Positions 44,711 through 53,358 of a DNA stretch of 64,000 bases are shown in pieces. The DNA is taken from the NCBI RefSeq assembly GCF_026339875.1, contig NZ_JAPEPZ010000001.1, forward strand, positions 8,742,001-8,806,000, given 5' to 3'. The notes below the pieces were generated by a model that had not been told where the DNA came from, did not search any database, and saw nothing but the letters and a program-made list of their open reading frames with translations. This DNA is from Streptomyces sp. NBC_01571 (lineage in GTDB: Bacteria > Actinomycetota > Actinomycetes > Streptomycetales > Streptomycetaceae). A program made the position numbers and the translations under genes. Numbering within the stretch: position 1 is the first letter of the stretch; each line of letters starts with the position of its first letter.

Positions 44711-45190
44711 ATGTCGGGGATCATGTATGTCCGGGGTGACGCCACCGCTCCGTCGGTGAAGGGCGTCAAGCTGATCGCCCATGTCTGCAACGACATCGGG
44801 GGCTGGGGGAAGGGCTTCGTACTCGCGCTCTCCCGCCGCTGGCCGGAGCCGGAGAAGGCCTACCGCGCCTGGCACCGCGACCGCGCACACAACGACTTCG
44901 GGCTGGGTGCCGCCCAGTTCGTCCAGGTCGAGCGGTACGTGTGGGTCGCGAACCTGATAGGCCAGCGGGGCATCCGGACGGGCAGCAAGGGGGTCCCCGT
45001 CCGGTACGAGGCGATCGACGCGGCGCTCGAACGGCTTGCGGACCGGGCCGTCGCACTCGACGCGTCCGTCCACATGCCCCGTATCGGCTGCGGCCTGGCG
45101 GGCGGTGCCTGGTCGCGGGTGGAGCCGCTCATCACCCGGCGGTTGGTGCAGCGGGGGCTCGCGGTGACGGTGTACGACCACGAGGGGTGA
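44711..45190 (+). CDS. stand-alone macro-domain protein
   Basis: 159 residues, one macro domain: YVRGDATAPSVKGVKLIAHVCND, the GGWGKGF loop, and HMPRIGCGLAGGAW. It should bind ADP-ribose or related nucleotides and may remove ADP-ribose groups or hydrolyse ADP-ribose-1''-phosphate. No toxin or ADP-ribosyltransferase gene is next to it. The start follows a TACGGT box by six bases and lacks a ribosome site, so the message is probably leaderless. Confidence 0.9.
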   Translation: MSGIMYVRGDATAPSVKGVKLIAHVCNDIGGWGKGFVLALSRRWPEPEKAYRAWHRDRAHNDFGLGAAQFVQVERYVWVANLIGQRGIRTGSKGVPVRYEAIDAALERLADRAVALDASVHMPRIGCGLAGGAWSRVEPLITRRLVQRGLAVTVYDHEG

Positions 45191-45331
45191 GTGACCCGCG
45201 ACGGACGACCGTGAAGGACGGGACGCTCGCGACGGCCGACCGGACGGCAGGGGTCGGCGGAGGGGTTACTTTCAGTCAACTCTGGCGCGGAATTTCGTTG
45301 GTTCGCACGCGTGAACGGGTACATCACGGCC

Positions 45332-45808
45332 ATGGACCTCATCCCGTACCCGATCGGCCCACTCAACCCGAAGGTTCCGGATCTGCTCCTCGCGCTGCCG
45401 CTGTTCGCCCTCGTCTACGTGCTCATCGCCCGGATACTGCCACGGATGAACCGGGTGCTCGAGGCACGGGACGACGCGATCAACGGCACCAGGGCGCGGG
45501 CCGACGCCGTGCAGGCCCGCGCCGAGCGTGAGCGCGCCCTGACGGAGGCGCTGCTGGCCGAGGCCCGTCATGACGCCGCCCGGATTCGTCAGGACGCCCA
45601 CGAACGGGGCGCCACCCTGATCGCCGAGGCCCGTGAGGACGGGCAGCGCGCACGCGAGACCGTCCTGGCCGAGGGCCGCGCCCGCATCGAGTCCGAGCGC
45701 GCGGCCGCCGAGGTCGAACTGCGCATATCGGTTTCCGAGTTGGCCTCCGACCTGGCGAGCCGCATCGTGGGCGAGCGGATCGGAGCCCCCGCGCAACACG
45801 GCAACTGA
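45332..45808 (+). CDS. orphan F0 ATP-synthase b-like protein
   Basis: 158 residues: LIPYPIGPLNPKVPDLL, one membrane span (LLALPLFALVYVLIARIL), then a long charged coiled-coil (VLEARDDAINGTRARADAVQARAER...RIESERAAAEVELRISVSELASDLASRIVG). This is the plan of the b subunit of F0. It stands alone, far from any ATP-synthase operon, so it may replace AtpF under some condition or serve another machine. An in-frame GTG at 45311 is an alternative start. Confidence 0.8.
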   Translation: MDLIPYPIGPLNPKVPDLLLALPLFALVYVLIARILPRMNRVLEARDDAINGTRARADAVQARAERERALTEALLAEARHDAARIRQDAHERGATLIAEAREDGQRARETVLAEGRARIESERAAAEVELRISVSELASDLASRIVGERIGAPAQHGN

Positions 45809-45822
45809 CACCCGCCGTCGAA

Positions 45823-45854
45823 CGGCCGCCCGTCCCGGAAGGGGCGGGCGGCCG
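45823..45854. terminator. bidirectional terminator hairpin
   Basis: Arms CGGCCGCCCG-T-CCC / GGG-G-CGGGCGGCCG form 14 pairs (one G-U) with a GGAA loop, between convergent genes. Confidence 0.85.
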
Positions 45855-45887
45855 CACGGACGCTGGCCCACGGCCGGAGTCCTGGAC

Positions 45888-47387
45888 TCAGCCGGAGTGG
45901 ACGGAGTCGGTCGCAGCGATCTTCTTCCACGACCTGGGCTGTGCGGGGACACCCTTCTGGGCCCGGGCCGCCGACAGCGAGGCGCCCCGCGCGGCGGGCG
46001 CCGCCGGCTTCGACGGCTGGAACAGCCAGGTGTCGAAGAGCGCGGCGAGAGACTTGCCGGACACCTTCTCCGCGTACTTCCGGAAGTCGTCGACCGTGGC
46101 GTTCCCGTACGGGTGCTCCTTCGGCCATCCCTTCAGCACGGTGAAGAACGCGTCGTCCCCGATCTCGTTGCGCAGCGCCTGGATCGCCAGCGCTCCCCGG
46201 TCGTAGACGGCGGTGTCGAACTGGTTGTCCGGACCGGGGTCACCGGGCTTCACCGTCCAGAAGGCGTCGTCCGCAGGGTGCGACGCGTACGTGTAGTCCG
46301 CGAGTTCCTGCGTCGTCCCCTCGCCCTCGTGCTCGGACCAGAGCCACTGCGCGTACCGCGCGAAGCCCTCGTTGATCCAGATGTCCTTCCACCCGGCCAG
46401 CGACACGTCGTCGCCGTACCACTGGTGCGCCAGCTCGTGGACGACCACGGAGGTGTTGGAACCGCCCGCGAACTGCCGGGGGCTGTAGTACACGCGTGTC
46501 TGGGTCTCCAGCGCGTACCCGGTGGTGGTGTTCGGGACGTAACCCCCCACCGAGTTGAAGGGGTACGGGCCGAAGTAGCCGGTCAGCCAGTCGACGATCT
46601 CCCCGGTCCGCTCGACGCTCGCCCGTGCGGCGCCGTCGTTGTCGCCGAGGTCCTTGCTGTACGCGTTGACGACCGGGACGCCGTCGGACGTCTTCCCGGT
46701 GGTGATGTCGAACCTGCCGATCGCGAGCGTGGTCAGATAGGTCGCCTGCGGCTTGTTCGAGCGCCAGTTGTAGCGGGTCCAGCCGCGCTGCGAACTCGTC
46801 GACTGGAGTACGCCGTTGGAGATGGCCTGGGTGCCGTCCGGCACGGCCACCGAGACGTCGTAGGTCGCCTTGTCGCTCGGGTGGTCGTTGCTCGGGTACC
46901 ACCACCAGGCCGACTCGGGCTCGTCCGCCGCGACGGCGCCGTCCGGAGTGCGGTGCCAGGTCGAGAAGCCGTACGCGCTCTTGGTGGAGGGCACCCCGCT
47001 GTAGCGGACCACCACAGTGACGGGTGTGCCCTTCGGCAGCGGGGTCGCCGGGGTGACCTCCAGCTCGTGCTGGCCCGAGGTGGTGAACGAGGCCTTCGCG
47101 CCGTTGACCCGCACCTCGCTCACATCGAGCAGGAAGTCCAGATCGAAGCGCGAGAGATCTTGCGTGGTGGTGGCCAGGAGGGTTGCCGTGCCCTCCAGTT
47201 CGTCCGTCGCCGGCTGGTAGGTGAGCCGGAGGTCGTAGTGCGAGACGTCGTACCCGCCGTTGCCGTAGGCCGGGTAGTAGGGGTCGCCGATGCCCGGCGC
47301 CCCGGGGGTGTAGTCCGCCGCCGAAGCCGGGATCGCCAGCAGCAGGGAGGCGGCGAGCGCGCCCGGGGCGATGAGTCTGCGGTGCAC
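45888..47387 (-). CDS. secreted M1-family aminopeptidase
   Basis: 499 residues. Signal peptide (RRLIAPGALAASLLLAIPASAA), beta-sandwich N-domain, then zinc site HELAHQWYG followed after 18 residues by NEGFA (HEXXH-X18-E). The exopeptidase motif expected as GxMEN is weakly conserved as GYALET, so specificity may differ from classic aminopeptidase N. It acts outside the cell on peptides. GTG start at 47387 with a TTGGAG site. Divergent from a second secreted peptidase, suggesting a protein-scavenging pair. Confidence 0.9.
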   Translation of the reverse strand: MHRRLIAPGALAASLLLAIPASAADYTPGAPGIGDPYYPAYGNGGYDVSHYDLRLTYQPATDELEGTATLLATTTQDLSRFDLDFLLDVSEVRVNGAKASFTTSGQHELEVTPATPLPKGTPVTVVVRYSGVPSTKSAYGFSTWHRTPDGAVAADEPESAWWWYPSNDHPSDKATYDVSVAVPDGTQAISNGVLQSTSSQRGWTRYNWRSNKPQATYLTTLAIGRFDITTGKTSDGVPVVNAYSKDLGDNDGAARASVERTGEIVDWLTGYFGPYPFNSVGGYVPNTTTGYALETQTRVYYSPRQFAGGSNTSVVVHELAHQWYGDDVSLAGWKDIWINEGFARYAQWLWSEHEGEGTTQELADYTYASHPADDAFWTVKPGDPGPDNQFDTAVYDRGALAIQALRNEIGDDAFFTVLKGWPKEHPYGNATVDDFRKYAEKVSGKSLAALFDTWLFQPSKPAAPAARGASLSAARAQKGVPAQPRSWKKIAATDSVHSG

Positions 47388-47590
47388 GTCAAGCTCCAAG
47401 TCGTTGGGGCACGGGGTCTGTTCGGAGCCTATTGAGTCCCTGTGACCCCGGCCGTGTCCATGGCCACCCCTGTCACACGATCGCCATTCGGCCGACACCT
47501 TTCGCAGGAACGCCGCACCCGCCCCGTCCGCCCGGAGGTTCCTGCTACGTACCCGCCAAGTGCCCCCTTTTGCACAGGAGTTGACCGGGG

Positions 47591-47596
47591 TACCGT
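47591..47596 (+). promoter_or_regulatory. -10 box of a leaderless promoter
   Basis: TACCGT six bases before the ATG at 47603. Confidence 0.55.
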
Positions 47597-47602
47597 CCGC
47601 GC

Positions 47603-49564
47603 ATGCCGATACCAGCGCGCCGCATGCGCTTCACGACCTGGAGATCGCTCGCGACGGTGGCCACGGCCGCCCTGATGGCCGCCTTCCTCACCCCCGCCGC
47701 CGCGCACGCCGCCGTGCGGGAGAGCGCCCCGGTGTACTCCTACGACAACGCCGTCCGCGAATCCGTCTGGGTGGACACCGGCCTCGACGGTGACGGCGAC
47801 GGCAGGACCGACCGCGTAGCCGTCGACATCGTCCGGCCCCGCGAGCCCGCCCAGCAGGGCCGCAAGGTGCCCGTGATCATGGACGCCAGCCCGTACTACT
47901 CCTGCTGCGGACGCGGCAACGAGAGCCAGCTCAAGACGTACGACGCGCACGGCGACGTCGTCCAGATGCCGCTTTTCTACGACAACTACTTCGTGCCCCG
48001 CGGCTACGCCGTCGTCGGCGTCGACCTGGCCGGAACCAATCGCTCCGACGGCTGTGTGGACGTCGGGGGCCACTCCGACATCCAGTCCGCGAAGGCGGTC
48101 GTCGACTGGCTGAACGGCCGCGCCCGGGCCTACACCACCCGCACCGGTGCCGACCCGGCCAGAGCGACCTGGACCAACGGCCGTACCGGCATGATCGGCA
48201 AGAGCTGGGACGGCACCATCGCCAACGGGGTCGCCGCCACCGGCGTCAGGGGCCTGAGGACCATCGTGCCGATCAGCGCCATCTCCTCCTGGTACGACTA
48301 CTACTTCGCCCAGGGCGCCCCGCTCTACGACTCGGGACCGGACTGGCTCTCCGACTACGTCGACAGTCCCGACGCCCGGGCCAGGTGTGCCGCCGTGCAG
48401 CAGAAGATCGTCGCGGGAGCCCCGCGCACCGGCGACTGGACACCGTTCTGGACCGAGCGCGACTACGTGAAGGACGCCGGCAAGGTCAGGGCCAGCGTCT
48501 TCCTCGTCCACGGCATGCAGGACCTCAACGTCCGCACCAAGAACTTCGGCCAGTGGTGGAGCGCCCTCGCCAAGAGCGGTGTCGAGCGCAAGATCTGGCT
48601 CTCCCAGACCGGTCACGTCGACCCGTTCGACTACCGGCGCTCCGCCTGGGTCGACACCCTGCACCGCTGGTTCGACCATGAACTGCTCGGCTACGACAAC
48701 GGCATCGACCGCGCGCCCATGGCCGACATCGAGCGCCACCCCGACCAGTGGGCCACCACCTCCGTCTGGCCGCCCCGTTCGACCGGGACGGCCACCCTGC
48801 GCCCCGGCACCGGCCCCCAGCAGGGCGTCGGCACCCTCGGACTGCGCAAGGGCTCCGGAACGGAGACGTTCACCGACGACCCGCGGCTGAGCGAGACCGA
48901 CTGGGCGGCCCACATCGACCGGTCCACCAGCGAGAAGGCCGGGTTCGTCACCAAGCCGCTGACCAGGGACCTGCGCCTGTCCGGTTCCTCCAAGGTCACG
49001 GTCACCGCCACACCGACCACCTCCACCGCCCACCTCAGCGCGGTCCTGGTCGACGTCGGCCCGGACACCATCCGTGACTACGCCGACGGCGGCGAGGGCA
49101 TCACCACCCTCACCGACCGGACCTGCTGGGGATCGAGCTCCGCCGGCGACAGCTCCTGCTACAAGGTCACCCGGGCCACGACGACCGACGTCGACGCCAC
49201 CGTCCTCAGCCGGGGCTGGGCCGACCTCGGCACCTACGCCTCCCCGTTCAAGGGAGTACCGCTCACGCCGGGCAAGGCCTACACGATCACCCTCGACCTG
49301 GCCGCCACCGACCACGTCGTGCCGGCGGGCCACCGGCTCGCGCTCGTCGTCGCGGGCACCGACCGGGATCTCATCGACCCGCCCTCCAGCACCCCGACCC
49401 TGACCCTCGACCTTTCCCGTACGTCGGCCCGGGTCCCGGTGGTCGGAGGCGCCGAGGCCTTCGGCAGGGCGACCGCGGGGACCGGCACGGCCGTGAGTCC
49501 GTCCGCCCACGACGGCGTACGCGATCCGCGCGCGGCCCGGCGGATCCCGGGCGACCGCCACTGA
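47603..49564 (+). CDS. secreted Xaa-Pro dipeptidyl-peptidase (S15 family)
   Basis: 653 residues. Signal peptide with a tandem-basic start (RRMRFTTWRSLATVATAAL...AHAA). The S15 core shows the nucleophile elbow GKSWDGT and a later HGMQDLNV (acid) and SQTGHVDP (His). A C-terminal jelly-roll domain (VTATPTTSTAHLSAVLVDVG) is typical. It removes X-Pro dipeptides from peptides outside the cell. No ribosome site; a TACCGT box six bases before the ATG suggests leaderless translation. Confidence 0.92.
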   Translation: MPIPARRMRFTTWRSLATVATAALMAAFLTPAAAHAAVRESAPVYSYDNAVRESVWVDTGLDGDGDGRTDRVAVDIVRPREPAQQGRKVPVIMDASPYYSCCGRGNESQLKTYDAHGDVVQMPLFYDNYFVPRGYAVVGVDLAGTNRSDGCVDVGGHSDIQSAKAVVDWLNGRARAYTTRTGADPARATWTNGRTGMIGKSWDGTIANGVAATGVRGLRTIVPISAISSWYDYYFAQGAPLYDSGPDWLSDYVDSPDARARCAAVQQKIVAGAPRTGDWTPFWTERDYVKDAGKVRASVFLVHGMQDLNVRTKNFGQWWSALAKSGVERKIWLSQTGHVDPFDYRRSAWVDTLHRWFDHELLGYDNGIDRAPMADIERHPDQWATTSVWPPRSTGTATLRPGTGPQQGVGTLGLRKGSGTETFTDDPRLSETDWAAHIDRSTSEKAGFVTKPLTRDLRLSGSSKVTVTATPTTSTAHLSAVLVDVGPDTIRDYADGGEGITTLTDRTCWGSSSAGDSSCYKVTRATTTDVDATVLSRGWADLGTYASPFKGVPLTPGKAYTITLDLAATDHVVPAGHRLALVVAGTDRDLIDPPSSTPTLTLDLSRTSARVPVVGGAEAFGRATAGTGTAVSPSAHDGVRDPRAARRIPGDRH

Positions 49565-49876
49565 CGGCGTCCCGGATACGCGCCGGGGCCGTGCCGGTCA
49601 CCCACCGTCACGGCCCCGGCCACGCCGAGCACCCGGAACCGCGGCCGACCCGGGGTCTGTTCGGCCGCCCAGCGCCAACCACCGCTCACCGGAGGCATGT
49701 TCGGGCCCCGGGGCCCAACCAACCTCCACCCGGAGCCCGTTCGGCTCCGCGGGCCGATTACCCTCTAAGGGAGGCCCGTTCGGCCACCTGGGAGCAGGCG
49801 CCTCCCACCGGAAGTCCGTTCAGGCACCTGGCACCACGGCCACCGGCCCGCCGGCCGTCTGTTCGCGGCCAACGGT
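49565..49876. other. convergent intergenic region filled by tandem repeat
   Basis: 312 bases between convergent genes. After about 90 bases of plain sequence the rest is the 40-base repeat listed next. No gene. Confidence 0.6.
49653..49873. repeat. tandem repeat with 40-base period
   Basis: Degenerate units each containing GTTCGG or a variant, the anchors being at 49659, 49699, 49739, 49778, 49818 and 49861 (steps 40, 40, 39, 40, 43). Most units run from a CCGGA/GGGA box through G(C/T)nTGTTCGG to a CCNGGG segment. Located wholly between two convergent stop codons. Confidence 0.8.
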
Positions 49877-50848
49877 TCAGCGCGCCGCGGCCGGGTCCTC
49901 GCCCCCGACGAGCGCGGCCGCCTCCCGCGCGCATCCCCAGGCCACCGTGACCCCCGCGCCACCATGGCCGTAGTGGTGCACCACGACCCGCCCGTCGGCG
50001 CGCACCTCACGCTCCAGCCGCACCGGGGTGCGCACCGGCCGCAGACCCACCAGATGACCGAGGACACGCGCCCCCGCGATCTCGGGGCGCAGGGCCACAC
50101 ACCGCTCGACGATCCGCGCCGCCGCCACCGGATCGGGCGTGAGCGACCAGTCGTCCTCGTCGGTGGTGCCCCCGAGCACCAGCCGGTCGGGCTGCGGGAA
50201 GACGTACGTGCTCGTCCCGGCGCTCCGGTCGGTCGCGACGATCCAGGAGTTGATGCCGGGGTTCTCCGTGATCACGAGCTGTCCGCGCACGGGCCGTACG
50301 GCCGGATCCGGGACCAGCGTGCGTGCCCCCAGCCCCGCGCAGTTGACGACGACCGGCGCCGCAACCCGGGCGAGGTCGGTCACCGTCCGGGTCTCGACGG
50401 TCCCGCCGGCCGCCGTGAACCTCTCGCGCAGCCACCGCAGATGCACCGGCATGTCGATCAGCGGCAGTCGCGCGCACAGCCCGATTCCGGCGTACTCCTC
50501 GGGTGTGGCCGCCCGCAGCCCCGGCACCCGGGCGGCCCATGGGCCCTGCGCGTCCAGTCGCGACCCCGCCAGTACACCGTCGACCATGCGTACGCCCGTC
50601 GTCGCCGGCCGCTCCGCCAACTCCTCGTACACGGAGAGTGACTGGAGCGCCCATTCGCCGGCGAGCGCCTCGGGCTCGATGCGGTACGGCCACCACAGCG
50701 CGCCGGCGACCGCAGAGGTGGCCCGCTCGGCGGGCTCCCGCGTCCACACCCGGACCCGCCTGCCGCGCTCGGCCAGGACGACGGCCGTCGTCAGTCCGAT
50801 GACACCGCTGCCGACCACGATCACGTCGTCGCTTCGCGTGTTCTCCAC
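49877..50848 (-). CDS. D-amino-acid oxidase family flavoprotein
   Basis: 323 residues. FAD-binding VIVVGSGVIGLTTAVVLAERG at the N-terminus, GALWWPYRIEP, VVNCAGLGARTLVPD and, near the end, HHYGHGGAGVTVAWGCA, all typical of D-amino-acid oxidase / D-aspartate oxidase. It deaminates D-amino acids such as those released from cell wall. GTG start at 50848, with a TAACGT box six bases upstream and no ribosome site. Confidence 0.9.
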   Translation of the reverse strand: MENTRSDDVIVVGSGVIGLTTAVVLAERGRRVRVWTREPAERATSAVAGALWWPYRIEPEALAGEWALQSLSVYEELAERPATTGVRMVDGVLAGSRLDAQGPWAARVPGLRAATPEEYAGIGLCARLPLIDMPVHLRWLRERFTAAGGTVETRTVTDLARVAAPVVVNCAGLGARTLVPDPAVRPVRGQLVITENPGINSWIVATDRSAGTSTYVFPQPDRLVLGGTTDEDDWSLTPDPVAAARIVERCVALRPEIAGARVLGHLVGLRPVRTPVRLEREVRADGRVVVHHYGHGGAGVTVAWGCAREAAALVGGEDPAAAR

Positions 50849-50854
50849 GCGGGG

Positions 50855-50860
50855 ACGTTA
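50855..50860 (-). promoter_or_regulatory. -10 box of a leaderless promoter
   Basis: TAACGT on the minus strand, six bases before the GTG at 50848. Confidence 0.55.
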
Positions 50861-51037
50861 GCGGATCATGCCGTGCTCACGTCACTCCCCGTCCGGGAAC
50901 AGTCACAGTCCGCTGCACGGTGCCGAGGGGCGGACGCGCGGCGCCGAGGGCGGCGGACGCACGCGTGCGGGCGGCCGGTGGCGCCCGGAACGCGGGGTCT
51001 CCGGCAATCCGGCCGGGCCGTTAGGATCGGCCTCCTG

Positions 51038-52678
51038 ATGACTGCCACTCTCGTCGCCAAGAACCTCGCCGCCGGACACGGCGACCGCTCGCTCTTCGCC
51101 GGGCTCGACCTCGTCGTCGCGCCCGGCGACGTGATCGGGCTCGTCGGTGCCAACGGCGCGGGCAAGTCCACGCTGCTGCGGCTGCTCGCCGGGCTGCTCA
51201 CGCCCGAGCAGGGGGAACTGCGGCTGTCCCCGCCGTCCGCGGCGGTCGGTCACCTGCCGCAGGAGCCGGAGCGCCGGGACGGCGAGACCGTACGGGCCTT
51301 CCTGGCGCGGCGCACCGGTGTGGCGGAGGCCCAGCGGGTGATGGACGAGGCGACGCAGGGGCTCGTCGACGGCGCGCCCGGCGCGGACGACGCCTACGCG
51401 GAGAGCCTGGAACGCTGGCTCGCCCTCGGTGGCGCCGACCTCGACGAGCGGGCGGAGGAGGTCGCCGACACCCTAGGGCTCGCGGTCGACCTGGACCAGC
51501 CGATGACGGCCCTGTCCGGTGGGCAGGCCGCCCGCGCGGGCCTGGCCTCGCTGCTGCTCTCCCGCTACGACGTCTTCCTGCTCGACGAGCCCACCAACGA
51601 CCTCGACCTGGACGGACTGGAGCGGCTCGAACGGTTCGTCTCCGGCCTGCGCGCGGGCACCGTCGTCGTCAGCCACGACCGCGAGTTCCTCACCCGCACG
51701 GTCACCAAGGTGCTCGAACTCGACCTCGCGCAGCAGCAGATCACGCTGTACGGCGGCGGCTACGAGGCGTACCTGGAGGAGCGTGACACCGCCCGCCGGC
51801 ACGCCCGCGAGGACTACGACGAGTACGCGGACAAGCGGTCCGCTCTCGAAGGGCGCGCCCAGATGCAGCGCTCCTGGATGGACAAGGGCGTGAAGAACGC
51901 CCGGCGCAAGGCGAACAACGACAACGACAAGATCGGCCGCAAGTTCCGCAGCGAGGCCAGTGAGAAGCAGGCCGCGAAGGCCCGGCAGACCCAGCGCATG
52001 ATCGAACGGCTCGACGCCGTCGACGAGCCGCGCAAGGAGTGGGAACTGCGCATGGAGATCGCGGCCGCGCCGCGTTCCGGAGCGGTGGTCGCCACGCTGC
52101 GGGACGCCGAGGTGCGGCGCGGCGACTTCACGTTCGGGCCCGCCACGCTCCAGATCGACTGGGCGGACCGGGTGGCCGTCACGGGCGCCAACGGCGCGGG
52201 CAAGTCGACCCTGCTGGGTGCCCTGCTCGGCCGTGTCCCGCTGAATGCCGGGCACGCCACCCTCGGCTCCGGTGTCGTCGTCGGCGAGGTCGACCAGGCC
52301 CGCAAGCTCTTCCATGGCTCGGAGTCCCTGCTCGACGCGTTCTGCGCGGCCGTCCCCGACACCGAACCGGCCGAAGTCCGAACCCTGCTCGCCAAGTTCG
52401 GCCTGAAGGCGGAACACGTGCTGCGCCCGGCCGCGAGCCTCTCCCCGGGCGAGCGCACCCGTTCGGCGCTGGCCCTGCTCCAGGGGCGCGGGGTCAACCT
52501 CCTCGTCCTCGACGAGCCGACCAACCACCTCGACCTGCCCGCGATCGAGCAGTTGGAGTCGGCCCTCGACACGTACGAGGGCACGCTGCTGCTGGTGACC
52601 CACGACCGCCGGATGCTCGACGCCGTCCGCACCACACGACGCCTGGAAGTGGCCGCGGGCAAGGTGACGGAGCGCTGA
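51038..52678 (+). CDS. ABC-F family ATP-binding protein
   Basis: 546 residues: two ABC domains (GANGAGKS, LSGGQAARAGL, LLDEPTNDLD; then GANGAGKS, LSPGERTRSAL, LDEPTNHLD) joined by a long, strongly charged linker (RQTQRMIERLDAVDEPRKEWELRM region). The linker type (KGVKNARRKANNDNDK) resembles housekeeping ABC-F proteins rather than the 26.4 kb paralogue. Presumed ribosome-associated. A TAGGAT box lies ten bases before the ATG, so the leader is absent or minimal. Confidence 0.9.
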   Translation: MTATLVAKNLAAGHGDRSLFAGLDLVVAPGDVIGLVGANGAGKSTLLRLLAGLLTPEQGELRLSPPSAAVGHLPQEPERRDGETVRAFLARRTGVAEAQRVMDEATQGLVDGAPGADDAYAESLERWLALGGADLDERAEEVADTLGLAVDLDQPMTALSGGQAARAGLASLLLSRYDVFLLDEPTNDLDLDGLERLERFVSGLRAGTVVVSHDREFLTRTVTKVLELDLAQQQITLYGGGYEAYLEERDTARRHAREDYDEYADKRSALEGRAQMQRSWMDKGVKNARRKANNDNDKIGRKFRSEASEKQAAKARQTQRMIERLDAVDEPRKEWELRMEIAAAPRSGAVVATLRDAEVRRGDFTFGPATLQIDWADRVAVTGANGAGKSTLLGALLGRVPLNAGHATLGSGVVVGEVDQARKLFHGSESLLDAFCAAVPDTEPAEVRTLLAKFGLKAEHVLRPAASLSPGERTRSALALLQGRGVNLLVLDEPTNHLDLPAIEQLESALDTYEGTLLLVTHDRRMLDAVRTTRRLEVAAGKVTER

Positions 52679-52700
52679 CCGGCCGGCCCGGACGGGGCAC

Positions 52701-53273
52701 TTACGGGCCCGCCGCCAGCCGCCGCGCCATCCTGGGGTAGTCGACGACGAATCCGTCCGTGTCGAACTCCAGGTCACTGCGGTGGTCCCCGGAGGCGAAG
52801 CGGACCCGGCCGCCCTCGCCACCGCTCTCCAGATGGGTGTACGTCTGCTGCGACGCCCGCACGGCGAGGTCCGGCACGGACACCCGGGCCATCAGGAACT
52901 CCCGCTCGCCCGGGGCGAGATGGAGCCCGTGGCGCAGCACCGGCATGGCGTTCGTCAGCGGGCACGGCCCCAGGTCGCAGTCGAGTGCGCCGCCGAGATC
53001 GGGCAGCCACTCCCCGTCCGCCGTCCAGCGGCCCTCGCCGTCGTGCCGCAGATCGAGGGTGCGGGTGCCCGAGGCCGTCTCGGCGCTCACACACAGCCGC
53101 CGGGTCACGAACCCGTCGCCGGTGTCGAGCTCGTAGGAGATCCAGTACGGCTCGGGAACGGTCCCGACGGCACGCCCGCGCGCCCGCAGTGAGCGGGCGC
53201 CGGACGTGATCCAAGAGGTCTCGTACCCCTTGCTCTCAGTGACTTCCCAGGTAAGGACACGCGAGCCGACCAT
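52701..53273 (-). CDS. putative glycolipid-binding family protein
   Basis: 190 residues, beta-rich: TWEVTESKGYETSWI, VSYELDTGDGF-type strands, LRHDGEGRWTADGEWLPDLGGALDCDLGPCPLTNAMPV. This matches the DUF-like 'putative glycolipid-binding' family, whose structure resembles lipoprotein carriers. Role unknown. The ATG follows a TAGAGT box by six bases without a ribosome site. Confidence 0.8.
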   Translation of the reverse strand: MVGSRVLTWEVTESKGYETSWITSGARSLRARGRAVGTVPEPYWISYELDTGDGFVTRRLCVSAETASGTRTLDLRHDGEGRWTADGEWLPDLGGALDCDLGPCPLTNAMPVLRHGLHLAPGEREFLMARVSVPDLAVRASQQTYTHLESGGEGGRVRFASGDHRSDLEFDTDGFVVDYPRMARRLAAGP

Positions 53274-53279
53274 ACGGTC

Positions 53280-53285
53280 ACTCTA
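53280..53285 (-). promoter_or_regulatory. -10 box of a leaderless promoter
   Basis: TAGAGT on the minus strand, six bases before the ATG at 53273. Confidence 0.55.
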
Positions 53286-53358
53286 GGAGCGTGGGCCCAG
53301 TGGCGCGCCCCTCCGGGCGCGCGGGAAACCGCGCACCCGGCCGCTGCTCACCCGCGGT

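Noticed and set aside
42911..45181. A 756-codon open frame on the minus strand
   Set aside because: Antisense to the permease and macro-domain genes; His/Asp/Glu-rich shadow with no family.
49653..49873. CRISPR-like array
   Set aside because: The units drift throughout, there is no split into constant repeats and variable spacers of fixed length, and no cas genes are near.
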